Shown one piece after another: positions 1-13,366 of a DNA stretch of 64,000 nt. How positions within the stretch are numbered: the stretch's first letter is position 1; each line of letters begins with the position of its first letter. This DNA is from Hofstenia miamia (lineage: Eukaryota; Xenacoelomorpha; Acoela), in assembly GCA_004352715.1 (NCBI GenBank), contig SCFE01000111.1, positions 828,467 to 892,466 of the forward strand. The letters are read 5' to 3'. Below the pieces are notes generated by a model. The model was not told the origin of the DNA. It was given only the letters and a program-made list of their open reading frames with translations, and did not search any database. The position numbers were made by a program, and so were the translations under genes.

Positions 1-435
1 NNNNNNNNNNNNNNNNNNNNNNNNNNNNNNNNNNNNNNNNNNNNNNNNNNNNNNNNNNNNNNNNNNNNNNNNNNNNNNNNNNNNNNNNNNNNNNNNNNNN
101 NNNNNNNNNNNNNNNNNNNNNNNNNNNNNNNNNNNNNNNNNNNNNNNNNNNNNNNNNNNNNNNNNNNNNNNNNNNNNNNNNNNNNNNNNNNNNNNNNNNN
201 NNNNNNNNNNNNNNNNNNNNNNNNNNNNNNNNNNNNNNNNNNNNNNNNNNNNNNNNNNNNNNNNNNNNNNNNNNNNNNNNNNNNNNNNNNNNNNNNNNNN
301 NNNNNNNNNNNNNNNNNNNNNNNNNNNNNNNNNNNNNNNNNNNNNNNNNNNNNNNNNNNNNNNNNNNNNNNNNNNNNNNNNNNNNNNNNNNNNNNNNNNN
401 NNNNNNNNNNNNNNNNNNNNNNNNNNNNNNNNNNN
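1..435. other. assembly gap (N run)
   Basis: All bases are N. The right edge is a (TA)n tract, so the gap probably reflects failure to assemble through a microsatellite. Confidence 0.99.
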
Positions 436-483
436 ATATATATATATATATATATATATATTTTATATATATATATATATATT
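436..483. repeat. (TA)n microsatellite at gap edge
   Basis: Near-pure TA dinucleotide repeat with a short TTTTA interruption, directly abutting the N run. True length is unknown because it continues into the gap. Confidence 0.95.
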
Positions 484-837
484 TATAATCGAGACATGTT
501 GCTTTATAATTGAGGCCTGTTGAATTTTAGCAAAACATTCTTGAATTTTTGCAAAACATTCTACCTATATTTAAATATAAAAAATAATTTAATGACTTGC
601 AAACAATATAAGTTACTTACATTTTAAATCTTGGCAAATACATACATGTTACTTGCAAAGAATAACAAGATTTACAAGACTTACATATCTTGGCAAGATT
701 TATGTTAAAACTTACATATCTTTCCAAGTTTTACCATTTTCAAATTGCTGGGTATCAACAGGTTGATATGTAAAAGGAAACAGACAAGATTGCTATAGCA
801 ACCGCTAGCAAGTTCGATCTATCATGTATTTACTATA

Positions 838-1095
838 CTAGCACTGTATATAAATGATTTTCTGAAAAACATTGTTTCTTGGTAAATCTATATTTCTTCG
901 TGTATCACGTTTACAAGGTTCAATTTCAAATTTTTTAAGTAGCAATTTACAAATTGTCTTCATATCATCGAAGTATTTGGAGATGTCGCACTTTTGTTGA
1001 TCAAATACCTTGTTTGATTTCTTGTTATTTTCTTCTGTAAAAAGTATTCCACTTAGTTCTGCACCCGTTAGGACACCAACAATGACATTTTCCAT
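838..1095 (-). CDS. possible short coding exon, unidentified
   Basis: An open frame of 85 codons on the minus strand begins MENVIVGVLTGAELSG and is rich in Lys, Asp and Glu, which is less like random AT-rich translation than its neighbours. The same frame stays open a few codons upstream, back to an AG that could be a splice acceptor. I recognise no domain, and no flanking exons were found. It could be an exon, a remnant of a mobile element, or chance. Low confidence. Confidence 0.18.
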   Translation of the reverse strand: MENVIVGVLTGAELSGILFTEENNKKSNKVFDQQKCDISKYFDDMKTICKLLLKKFEIEPCKRDTRRNIDLPRNNVFQKIIYIQC

Positions 1096-4000
1096 AACGA
1101 ATTCATTGCGTCCAGTCTTTCATGTAGTGTCTCAACCATTTAGAATATATTTCTATTTGATTTGTGAGTTTATTTTGCAAAATCATATTAGTTGCGCTAC
1201 TATAATCAAAGGAAGTAATTTTAATTATCGATGGTTCCTTGGTATTTAGAATTTTGTAAATGCAATTCATTGTATGCAACAAAGGATGAGCTCTGACAAA
1301 TTTTTCTCGCAGGCAAATTGAAAATTATCAAAGTTGATTTGCCTGCATTCAATGTCTCTTTCAAACACATTTATATAGATTCTTACTACTGTAGGTGTAA
1401 CAAATTATCAGAACAGATGTCCACACGAAATTAGTTTTTTTGGCACAGGTGTTACAACAGCACGCGTCCATTTGTGTTGGTAAACTAGGATGTTGAAACA
1501 TTTATTAAAGCGTGTGGTATTAATTTTATCATGTGTTCAGCAAAAACCAGTTTGGTATTTCAGCAATTCCATGCAATTGATTGAAATTTATTTTTTAAAA
1601 AGTGCCGATGATAATCTGAAACATGGATGACCAATAATTTGCATTACGTAAAACAGGGTGTAACTTTCTCTTTTGCTGTAACTCTCTAGCTTCCCTTAAT
1701 TCAAAAGAGAAACTTACTTCATCAAGATCTTTATAATCTCATAAGCTCTTTTTGCCTGTTTTGCTGAATCCAAAGTCTGACTGCATGATTAAGACGATGG
1801 GAAGAATAACTGGTCACAGGAACTTGAATATTTTTAGCATGACAAGAAATTTAGGATTCTCCAGGTTTTTTGAACACATAAAGTTTTGCTCTAATGAAGT
1901 CATGATTTTCACTTGCGGTAGAAGATGAGTCTCTAAACGTCTATCCATCTGAAATTAGGCAAATGCTGTTTCCCATTGATTTAAAAATGCATTGCTCATC
2001 CTCTTGAGTTAGAAAGTTATTTATTTAGAAACGGTTTTAATCCGATTTTACCTGTTTTTTTATAGCAGTTTGCTCCCCCTAAGATCTCGGAAGCATTACA
2101 TCATCTCGGAAACATTACATCCGATCAACACCAAATTTGGTGAGGAAATGCTTTGACATTTTGGCGGTAACCATTTTGCGATACGATAATTAATATGCAA
2201 ATTATGCGCATATTAATTTAGTTGTGTATCAAATTTTCTAAATTTCTAATTATTGACAAAAAATGTTACTAAATAGGAATCAAGATAAATAAAGCTTAGA
2301 AGACATTTAATTTTGCATTGAAATTACGCATTGGTTTTAATTTATAGCCTTTACATACGAAATTGTTATTTTTGAAACTCAAAAATGTTAGTTTTTAATG
2401 GACTTTTTCGTAACAAGTGGACTTCTGTAATCTTTTACTTCACATCTGCCCTCAAAAAGATCACTGCAAAATGATTTGAAGTAAAACTGGTTCATTTCCT
2501 CAAATTGTGTATATTTTGAAAACAATGAATATTTTTGAAGGAAAAAATACATGCAATTATTGTATTGTAATGCAACAATGTGTTTGTAATATATTTTTCT
2601 CCCGTGCCAAATATGAAGCAGTGTTAATGCCATAATCATAGGGATCTTATGTTTGCTCACCCCTTGAACGACCGTGTTTAATACGGAATTGGCAAACTTT
2701 CTTGTGGTTGTTTAATCAGTTTTATAGCGATTTCATCGTGACTTATCGATATTTTAGCTTTCAAAAGTTCCAAAACAGGAAGATTTAATGCATAATTTCA
2801 CATTAAAGGAAAGTTCGAAGCAAAAATTTCACTGTCCTTGCCTTGATACATTTTTAGTTGTGTAGTTATTTATATGTAATTCTACGTGTTATGGGTTCGA
2901 TGAAAAATATTTTCCATGTCCGAAAGTTTTAATGAATTTATCATTGATGTCCGAAAGTTTTAATGGCTTCAAAAATATCTAAGGACCGAAACCTAAACCA
3001 AGCTCCAATCGTAGTCCCAGCTCTAACCCCAGCTATGATAAAAGGCATTTTCTGCCTTGATTTTGTAAAAGACATGTTATATGTTTATAGTTAAAACATT
3101 GTATTACTTTCATTCTTGAATGTAAGAATAACTTTATCCAATATTCATTGGATGTAGCATACCCAGGTCTTCATATCATCCTTCTAGCAGCAACAAAAAT
3201 GTTCAGTAGAGCACCTAAAAACTTAGTAATTTTGCTGTTAGAACGAATCATTGTAATTCAATTATATTTGACGTTGTTTTAGTTTTCTATCGTGAAAAAA
3301 TTTAGCTAAACCTTCACTCCCTTGAAAAAGTTCTAAGATCGTCACAATATATAATATGAATCATAAAAAACATTGTTCATCACGCAAAGTTTTATTCTTA
3401 CATGTTTGAAAACAGAATGCTTATTCTGCACATATGTATATAGGTTTCAACTCTAAAATTAACATTTTCAAGCTGTTGTTTGAAACCTAATTAATGTTAA
3501 GTGTTTGTCTTGCGGTTTCCCTCTATATTTGCCTGATGATTATGACGAACAAATTTGGAAAAGTAAATATTGCAAGTTTTAATTAAATAGGCATTAAGAC
3601 ATTTTACTATGTGAGTATTTTATATCTTTCTTAAAATTATTCTAACTTGATTTTCGAACTGACTTGTGCATTGAAATTGTGAAGAAAATAGATTTTTTAC
3701 TAACACAGATCAGGATTTCTATATGAAATTAGGCTAGTTATGTTTGACTGAGGCTGAACCTCACCAAAACTTTTTTTCGGAAAACAATCTACTAATTGCT
3801 AAATGGGTCTTGTTGTTCTGATTATTTTGATTTATGTACTCTGACAAACGATAGGGTTTTAATTTTAAAGCTAAAAATGCGTTTGACTTAAAGCTGTAGC
3901 GTAATTGTGTATATTCGTCTTTATTGTGTCGAATTTATTTTTTTGTAAATCTATTCCTTCTTGTGGCCGCATCCACATAGAGTTAAGGGTTTTTGCATGT

Positions 4001-4819
4001 CTTTTGCAGCGGTTGGGATTGAAATGACTTTCTTTTCATTACTGACTGAAAAGATTTTATGTTCGGTTTGATGCTGCCTGAGAATCTAAAATTGTAGTTT
4101 CGTTGATAACCCGTTATTGCCTGGAACTACTTTAAACTGCCTATAAATTAATCAGTTGCCTCTGGAGTTAACTTCTCTCGGCCCTAAACATTAGTATATA
4201 TTATCCTGAATGAAGCGATGTTTACAGGAGAACAGTAAACCATATTCAGGAATCCCTAGTTGATGAAATGAAATTCACTATATAATTTGCAAATAGAATT
4301 TTACTAAATGCAAGCGATTCCAGGCTTTCAAATTGTTTCTTCCAATTCTCTTTGTGCTTTCACACTACTGTGGATAAATATTGCGGAAAGTGTAGATCCA
4401 ATGTTTGAATATTATGGCATCCAAAATTTAATTCTAACCAAAAAGATATTATTATCAGTTACTGTGCGGAATTCCACAAATGGCTTTCTGTCAGCGACTT
4501 ATTTATTTCAAAAGTAGAGGACGAATATTACCAGCACTGCATATTCACATGGTTTAGCGTCGAGTTTGTGTCATTCTATTTTGTAGAAGCAGTTGGGTAA
4601 TTACGCTCAATTTCATTGTAAATTATTTGTTCAGACTGATTTCGCGCTGTTTCTCTTGAACACTTTAGTCATCAGTTTATCTCAAAATATGGGATATGGA
4701 GATTCTTGAACCTAAGTACATTTTATTTTTTCTTTAAGTTTGTACTCGTTTTAAATTTAATCCTCAAATAACAATTAAAAGAATTCAACTATTTACGCTA
4801 CAAAAATTATTTCAATTTT
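1096..4819. other. AT-rich spacer, no gene recognised
   Basis: Short open frames here (for example minus 2388-2660 and plus 4308-4517) show no recognisable domain and have the low-complexity look of chance translation. A stretch near 2045-2230, with a CTCGGAAACATTACATC-type phrase partly repeated in itself, looks like a dispersed repeat but cannot be assigned. Confidence 0.5.
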
Positions 4820-4913
4820 TAATTTTTTAGAAAATTTCTTAAAACGATATGTTAAAATTATAATTCTTCTATGAGATTGTCTAAATTCATCATATAAGTT
4901 AATTGTACATTGA
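4820..4913 (+). repeat. 94-bp segment, first copy
   Basis: The same sequence recurs at 5574-5667, where it ends exactly at a single N. This copy continues smoothly into unique flanking sequence, so it is probably the genuine locus and the second copy the product of a scaffold join. Confidence 0.85.
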
Positions 4914-5544
4914 ATGGTCCCACTTTGGTATGCTATGACATTTTGTTACTATGAACTAAGCTGCTAACTGAGAATACTCTAAACGCAATTTTACTATAGA
5001 ATGGTATGTATAATTTGCTTCGTACTCCTAGATCTATCGCACAGCAAAGTAGCATCATTTAGATTTTTATTTTGTCTAGATGTATTAGCAGCGTTTTCTT
5101 TGACCAACTCCTGAACAGTCTCATTCATTAACGTTCCTCAATATATAATACCAACTTTTCGGCATCTCTATCTAATTTAGAAACGAATTTTTTAAGTAGA
5201 GAAGTCACTAGTTTTGATAATGTATATTTGACTTCAACTGAAAACTGCCTTACTAAATTTTTCAACTTTTTGGAATGAAAATTTAAAAATGATTTTTTAA
5301 TGTAAATCTTGTAAATTTATTTTGAGTAAAATATACAAATACAAATTCCTTGCAATTAACGAGTTTTAAACTACAAACAAGTGACATGTTGTTCGACAAA
5401 ATTGTAAGCTATTATTCCATTTTGAAATTTATTACAATTCGAGACGTGTCAATTGTTCATTACGTTTTATTTTATTGTTTTGTGCCTTCGTTTACATCTT
5501 TTATTTCGCTAACTGAATTTCAATATTTTTAAAATTATATATGC

Positions 5545-5548
<4 letters not shown>

Positions 5549-5579
<31 letters not shown>

Positions 5580-5668
5580 TTTAGAAAATTTCTTAAAACG
5601 ATATGTTAAAATTATAATTCTTCTATGAGATTGTCTAAATTCATCATATAAGTTAATTGTACATTGAN

Positions 5669-5713
<45 letters not shown>
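5549..5713. repeat. (TA)n and (GA)n tracts around a duplicated 94-bp segment and a single N
   Basis: A (TA)n tract (about 5549-5574) is followed by a copy of 4820-4913 (5574-5667), a single N at 5668, a second (TA)n tract and then (GA)n to 5713. This layout is what a gap-closing step gives when two contig ends with overlapping sequence are joined at a microsatellite. Confidence 0.85.
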
Positions 5714-5714
<1 letters not shown>

Positions 5715-5715
5715 A

Positions 5716-8700
5716 AATTGAAAACCGCGCTGGAGTGTACAGGTAATGGTTTTACTTAGAATTTTATAGCTCACTTTACTGATTTTTGAAACAGCATATT
5801 TTCGTACTATGTTTAGGTTTTATTGAAAATAGAATGTTTAACCTGGCATAATTGGAAACGTGTCCTTTAAATCTATTAGATTTGATTAGATGATTTCTAA
5901 ATAGCTTATCCCAACATCCTTTCCACATTTGTTTCAATTGAACCACAAAAACCGCAGCATCAGGAATCCATTTTTGGTCGAAGATTTACCACTATATACT
6001 GTTAAATTAAAGTTAAATCCACTGCAATAAATGTGCGTACCTTTGGCAAATTAGCTATAAATACATGTGTATTCAACTTTTTTGAAACCTCTTTAAAATA
6101 TCTTTACGAGCTTATGTTTTTGGTAGCATTGTTTATCTATTTTTAAGTTCAACCAAGAACACGTTTTGACCCAAGGAACAATCGTTTTCTGGATTGCGGA
6201 ATTTGACTTTTTAGCATTTCACATTTGTATACATTTATTTATTTTTTTTTACCACCAAAAGTTATTTACAAATTTTATTTGTGATGTCCTAATTCTCAAT
6301 TTCAACGTATACCAGTTGTAGAGTATTATTCAAATGGTCGAATCTGGACCAAACAAGAAATTCTAGGTAACTAACTAGATCGCTTCGAGATCCAAAATGC
6401 TGTAAATTTTTTAGATGCTTTCGGACCGCGGGTAGAAGGCATTTTTAGACTTAAGAGTTTGCTTCAGCAGATGATTTAGAGAAACCATCATGTTAAGCTA
6501 AATTGTGGCAGGTTATTTTCGATGATTGCTGATGATAACTTATCACTAACATTTTCCATTTAAACCAGATCAGCAGCTGCATAGCTTCATGATTTATCTT
6601 CAAACACTTAATGTTATTATTATATTCTAAATACCCATTTGAATTGCCAAGTGAACTGGATCATAGATTTCTTTGCGCCATCAATAATTTATTAGATGTG
6701 ATTCTTTTTCCAATTTGTCTTTTAACATTGAGTGATATTGGTTTAAAACCTACGTCATTTTTGATAATGTATTTGAATTGAACATTTGCATTTTGAAATA
6801 GTTTTATCTAAAGAATGTCAATCGCAGTAATAAAAATGTTCCATAGATATCTATTTGATAGAATATTTGTATATCAATTTTCTGGTTCCTCGGCGTTGCC
6901 TTGCAAAAACTTGTTTCTTGTGAAGCTATATTATGATTTGTAAATAACTGAAATTCAACTAGTTTCACCATATTCTCCATTTTGATGAATGCTAATTTTT
7001 AAAATGTTGCTTCAATACTAAATTGTACCAAAATTTAGACAAAATTCCTTTTAAAATAACTAAAAAATAGCCTAACTTAATAAACAAAAATATTCAATGT
7101 TGAATATCAATTCATACCTCAAAAAATATCATGTTTCTGCATGTGTACAATTGGGCCATTATGTAAAATATGGTGAATAATGATGAAATTTACGTAGGAT
7201 ACTTGTGTCAATAGTAATTTAATAACGTGATTTCTAATATTTAGTGAAATAAATACCAATTTAAAGTCTGAAATTTAAGGAAATATAAAATTGTCCTGCT
7301 ATTATAAGTAATTCACTAGGTTGCAGAACGATGTTGAAACATTCAGAAACAATTTTTAAAATACACCAATAAATTTTGTTTGTTTTCCAATACAACATTA
7401 AAATGCAAATTAATTTAATCGTTAGTATTTGCTTGCAATCTTCCATCAACTGAAGCTGTTTACTAAGGTTTTGAAACACTTAATAGTTATCTTCTTAAAA
7501 TGCTGTTTTTGTTCAAAAATTTTTGTAGAATCAGTTTTCACCCATTAATTTATTATGCATATAAGACATAGATATATGACATTGAGGTTACCAATTTTCT
7601 TGAAACTTAATATAATTTCTGTATATGTAACAATAAAATTGATGGATTTCAATTCTGACAGTATTTTTAAGTTTGCCATCCATAATGGCCATTACTATTT
7701 TTTCTACCATACCATTATGGTATCCATAATATGGTACATAATGGTATGGTACCATACCATAAACGGTACCTCTGGCTCTAATTACTTTAAAACTAACTTT
7801 GACTAAAGAGATATTTTGCGAGGCCTATTTATAACAACATCGCTGAATTTCCATCAACAATTGCCACGATTGCTTACACTCACAATTCGAACTAGTAACA
7901 TTTTGCTATTGTTATCATCGTTTAGCTGATAGCCGAGAATTGTTTACACGAGTTTGTGTAATGAAGATCTAAATTGTGCTCACTGCAATTTTTGTCGTTA
8001 CATCGCTTGTTACTTCAACAAAAAGCACTATCTATGCACATTGTATTTAGTATAGCTGATGACCAAAATTGTTAAGGAAAGTGATGTTTTCGCAAATTTT
8101 ACTTTTTTAAACACGGGGCAATTTTTTGCAAGTATGAGTTTTTAAAAACCTGCTTTTGTTGAAGAAATATTATTTCAAATCAATTTCTTTTTGAGGAAAT
8201 TTAATCATTTAATTGAACGAGAAAAAAAGAGATCAAATCTTATTTTAGTAGCAATTGATTATCCAAAATAATGTGCTAGAATCTTTTAATTTAGAATGAA
8301 GAATATACTTTTGAATATTTTCTATCATTGAGATATTTTGAAATCAAATATTAATCAAAGATTTTGTTTATGGGAAGGAATTAAAGATTTTATTACAATC
8401 TAGAAGAAAACTTAAGTACATTGATTAACTAACACTTGCTTAACTGAAAGTTTGAAATATATGTAAAATTCAAACGTTAATTTCTTAACTGGAGTTGAAC
8501 ATTTGCTATCTTACACCATTTGGAGTAGGAAAACAGTTCTTCCATTTGTTGTTGGGCGGAATATTCTTGCAATGCTTTAAGCAATAGTGCTGTTACACAA
8601 TTTGCAATTCTTGTAAAAGAAAATATCGATATTATGTCAGTTGATTCAGCAATTAAGACAGCCAGAGTAGAAATTTAAGAAACACAAATTTTTGCTTTAA

Positions 8701-9049
8701 TTGTCAATATTGAAGGAAGACAATCTCAAATTGACTAATGTTAATGCTATGATAATTTTAAGAAGGGCTTGGTTGAGGTATTATGTGTCCAAATCGGGTT
8801 GAAAATGCTGTATATTATTTTTCTAAGCATTTGAATATAGCATTATTATTTCAATCCGAATATCAATCAAGACTTCAAATGGGTATCAAACTCACTTTTT
8901 GATAAGAATGTAAGACTTTATTCACACACATTCCAAGGGGAAGCTTGCAACATCAACACTAAAAATTATAGTTTAAATATGTTAAAGCTTGTATACCCAG
9001 TGCAGGCATTACATTTGCATTTCAGGAACGAGGTACAACTTCCATTGTA
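5716..9049. other. AT-rich spacer, no gene recognised
   Basis: No open frame here has a recognisable domain. The only clear structure is the inverted repeat at 7706-7750. Confidence 0.5.
7706..7750. repeat. perfect 14-bp inverted repeat (hairpin) plus a third half-arm
   Basis: ACCATACCATTATG at 7706-7719 is the exact reverse complement of CATAATGGTATGGT at 7737-7750, with a 17-base spacer. ACCATACCAT follows again at 7751-7760. It may be a cruciform-prone site or the core of a small foldback element; no flanking target duplication was recognised. Confidence 0.8.
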
Positions 9050-9075
9050 CAGGGTGTGGCAAAAGTAACATGACT
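9050..9075 (+). repeat. probable 5' terminal repeat of the mariner-type element
   Basis: Begins CAGGGTGTGGCAAAAGTAAC directly after the dinucleotide TA, the obligate target of this superfamily. The partner at the 3' end was not found, so the assignment rests on position and form. Confidence 0.55.
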
Positions 9076-9960
9076 TTTAAACTAACTAAAAAAAATTCAA
9101 TCAATCACAGAAAAGATGATGAAATATTTCGTCATTTTATAATTATATAAAGGGAATTTTGTTATGCATAACCATTTTGTTATTTTTCCAGTACTTTTTA
9201 TCTTTAGACATGGATTTAGACACTATACTACAAAAATGGAGATAGTGCAACAGCGGCATTACGTGCATACAAAACAGCACAACCACCTTCACAAAGACAT
9301 TTTTTCTATTACAGCTGTCATTAACATGATAAGAAAATTTGAAAAGACAAAATCCTTGCACAATACTGCTAAATCAGGGAGACCATTGCTCCAAGAAGAC
9401 CGGAAACCAATGGTAATGAGTGCGCTGAAAACTCTGCAAGATACAAATGTGCTTGGCCATGCAAGTTCTTCTTCTATTGCTGCAGCTACTATAATTCCAA
9501 GGAAATGTGTTTGTCGAAGTCTTAAAGCATGTGGTATGCGGGCATACAAAATTGCCTTGCATCAAACTATCACTGAATCAAACTATCGTCATCGTCTCAA
9601 ATTTGCACAATGGATTTTAGCTAATGCTAATTTGCTCAATAATGTGGCTTGGTCCGATGAGGCCTACTTTTCTATTGATGGAATGATCAACCATCGTAAT
9701 TGTAGCATATGGGTGACTGAAAACCCTCGGCAAGTAATAACAGAAGGCTTACAACCTGAAAAATTATGTGTGTGGATGGCATTCAGTGCAAATTAAGTGC
9801 TAAAGCCATTTTTCTTTCTGGGTACAGTAAATAAGGATAATTACACCAGTATGCTCCGTGACCATATGTTTCCACATCTAAGACAGAAACGAAAAATGCA
9901 GTCTGTTACTCTAACTACCTTTTTACGCCAAACTTTAAAGGCATTTTTCGAAACATTTAA
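9050..9960 (+). pseudogene. broken mariner/Tc1-type (IS630 superfamily) transposase
   Basis: The element starts next to a TA at 9048-9049 with CAGGGTGTGGCAAAAGTAAC, a plausible 5' terminal repeat. The longest open stretch is 9164-9796. It contains the helix-turn-helix linker typical of the family (MIRKFEKTKSLHNTAKSGRP), then the first catalytic Asp in the block AWSDEAYFSIDG, then IWVTENPRQVI and WMAFSAN. Upstream, the phrase ATAALRAYKTAQPPS is in another frame, so there is a frameshift near 9300. After the in-frame stop at 9796 the family sequence continues (FFFLGTVNKDNYTSMLRDH) to about 9960. The block that should carry the second catalytic Asp (FQQDGAPPH in relatives) is missing, and no matching 3' repeat was found. 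It codes for no active enzyme; I infer a dead insertion. Confidence 0.85.
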
Positions 9961-12900
9961 TGCTTATCGCTTCTAAATTAAATGTAGTTTCTACAATATA
10001 TGGATGGTTCAGCAAATCCGAAATTTTGTACTTTTGACAACTGTTTAACCGGTGTCAGATCCCAAATGGCGAGGACAATAATATGAAATTTTAAAGTGTA
10101 AATATTATTTTCATCCCATTGTTTAAGAAATTTATGGCACCTGGATTGATTTCCGTGTGCTTTTCTGTAATTGTAAGTTATTTTTCCAATATTTCGATTT
10201 TGACCCAAGCCCGTCTCAAAGTATCTCTGATTTCACATTATGCTTATTTAAATGGGTATGACTTTTTTCCAAAACTCAAATTATAAATAAAATTTCTAAG
10301 AAAATTATAAAATTAATATAAAGTGAATGTTTTAAATTGCTGATTAGTATTGCTGAATTGCTGATTAGTAGCAAAGAAAATTTTATTCTTGTGTACTGAG
10401 TTGTCGGCGGGTGCGGCATTAAACAAGTTCTACACTCACATCACTAATAGCCTGTTAGCGTATCACTAAGATTGACTATTTGACTGCGACTATAAAGGTA
10501 GGAACGGAAAAGAGTCAAAGGCAAAATATTATTGTATTTTAAAATGCATTGTCATTAAAGTTCTTTTTTTCAATTAACGATAATGTTAATTGTCAGAACA
10601 TGGGTTAATTTTGAATTTAGGGAAGTGGTCCAAGTTCAACGCGTTAACAAGTGGAAATGCAATTGTAAACAATAAGTTCATTTCCATTTGTCTGCATACG
10701 CTTAATAAATTTTTTGCATAAATGTAATTGAAGAAATGTGCTTAACCCAAATGTGTCAAAGTTATTTGTAATATTTTTTGCATAAAAACACGCCTTTAAC
10801 GTAAACTTCACCATTCGCGAATTTATTCCGAGTACTACTTAACGGTTTGGAAAAATATTTCCAATGCAAAATATTTGAAAGTGTTTGGAAAATTTTAAGT
10901 CCGCAACAGAAATTGACGCTAAAATGTCACAGAATTGCATGCATGTTAGGGATGAAAATTTTTTAACTTTTAATACTGGTTTACTTGTTGACTTTCTTTT
11001 GCGGTTGTGAAAATGTTCTTGAATCTAAGAAGCTAGTTGCTATATAATTAATATGCCTAGATTCTTGTGAAAATGTATGTTAATCCAAATGAATTTCAGA
11101 TGAACGCAACATTAATTTTACATTGAAGGCATTTGAATTGCTAATGCGCTGTTTTTTTTGAAAGGCAATTATATTTGCTTAGTGAAGTAGAGAATTTTTC
11201 GTATTTCTTGAAGCACACTCGCTATTGGAATTTAGAATCTTATATGTATTGTTAGTAACAGATGCATAGATTTTTTGGAAATAGTATCCATGCAATATCC
11301 AAACAATGATGGTGTCATGGATTGAAGTCGCGCAATTTAAAGAATTATAATATTTAAAAATATTTTCATATTTCTCATAGAAATTAATGCTGGTATTAGG
11401 AATGAAGCCTGTTGGCGTAGCAATTTTTTTCTAACGGGAAGGAATTTGAAACGCCAATCATCTAACCTTTGCATCAAGCATCATTTTTGTTTTAAATGCA
11501 TTTACTACATACTATGACTTAACTTCGCATCCCAATGAGCACAATGACTGCTGAAATGTTTAATCAAAAAGTAAAATATAGAAAATGTTTCTCAGTAACT
11601 AAAATTCGATAATATAGTAACTATATTTCAAAAAGTTTAGAAAGTAAACGAGGAAGCGGGTAAATTATATGCAAGAAAGACAAGGTGGACATTTGCAGAA
11701 AGTAAATTACATTTAGCAATAAAATCAACTAGAGAGATAGATTAGAGAAGAAATATGAGATGTCGTTGTTTGAATAGACGTTCAAGAGACCAAAAGTCGA
11801 ATTCAAGATTCACAATCAGGAAATTGGCAAGCGTGATGGCACGATATTAAAAGACATTTGCGCAGTTAATTTTGTAAATTCGAGGAGGAGAAATAAGATT
11901 AAAAATGACGAAAACCGGAAATCTGGAAGATGTTTTTCAAAATATTGAAATTGGGGACACAAATGGTAGTTTATCTAGAAAGTTATATCAAGAAATGCTA
12001 TGCAAGAAATATACAAAAGCCTAGCATTTGAGAGTTGGAGACATTGGAAAGCCTCATTATATGAGAACAATTAGCGATGGGAACGATGTGAGACGATTAT
12101 CTTCAAAAGAACATCTTTTCTAAGCAGATATTTTTTTTAATATTAAGCACAGAAAGGTCATTATTGAAGGACATGTCTCGGTCGGGTCAATTTCGCTAAG
12201 CCTATGAACAGCTAAATTTCCGACCCAATAAAATCATGTTGCAATACTGTTTGAGATTATGTAGCTGATGGGATCACTGGAATGACAATTATTTTTAATC
12301 AGATGCATCGAGCCTTCATTTTGATCACATCTATAGTATTAGTAATTAGTATACGTATATTGAATATTCCTGCGTCAAGTTTCAATTTACTCTCTATTTA
12401 AGTAAATTAGTCAACTACTCTCAGTATTGTGTTTACTAAGGATTTCCTGAGATTCTTTGTTTATTAATAATTTCTGTTGTTCATAGTTTACGCAACTTAC
12501 TCATGCTACTAATTTTAAATTTTGTTAAATTGTTTTTATGATAATTCCATAATCATTTGTTCCTAAAGCTACGATTCATTTGTGGCACTGTAAATTTGTG
12601 CAGACGCCAACATAGGCTATCCTCCACCCCACAATTTTATGCTTTGAAGTTTCCATTGCTTGTTTTAGTAGATGCCTTTTACTACATATGCATATGTAGA
12701 ATATAGGCACCTGCATAATTATTGGGCCTTCTAAAGTTGTCTAAAATTGTTTTTTATAAGGCTATTTTTTAGTTTTGGGAATGCAATTTTTCTATATTTT
12801 TAATTTCTTTGGTATTTTGTGGCCCCAGAGCTACAAATTCCAAAATTAGGGACCCAAAAGACGTCAAATTCCAAACGTGAATGCACCAAATTGGCTTAGA

Positions 12901-13366
12901 ATTGCTTTTAATAGGAATTGTTCTATTTTTGCAATTTGGGACCTAGTGCGACCGCACCACCGACATCCTCGCAGTGCCACCACTGCTAACATCTAATAAT
13001 ATTTTTATAATGCATTCAGTGAAATTGGATATGGAGTGACTTAGTATAAATGCAAAAAAATTCAAAATCTTGATTAAAAGTTTTAGCTATTAAAAGCTTT
13101 GATATTTGGTCAAACAGTCATTCTTTATTTTTTCATCAGATGTAATTTCTGCAAAACGGCGTCGGTGAATAACAAAAGAGCAATTATTTGAAGAAAGAAG
13201 AACCTTGTCATTTGCATTTCTTACTTTTTATCTCATGAATAGAATTCATTTATGAGTTTCGCTCTTAATGCTCTTTATTTCATGTAATGATGCCTAGTTG
13301 TTCAATACTATTTTGTCAATTTAGCCTGAATTGTACCAGTGAATGATAATGATCATTTAATAAATG
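9961..13366. other. AT-rich spacer, no gene recognised
   Basis: I saw no open frame with domain content. The stretch probably holds the decayed 3' part of the mariner insertion and old repeats, but nothing can be assigned. Confidence 0.45.

Noticed and set aside
9289-9565. Minus-strand frames within the mariner region
   Set aside because: Antisense shadows of the transposase remnant.
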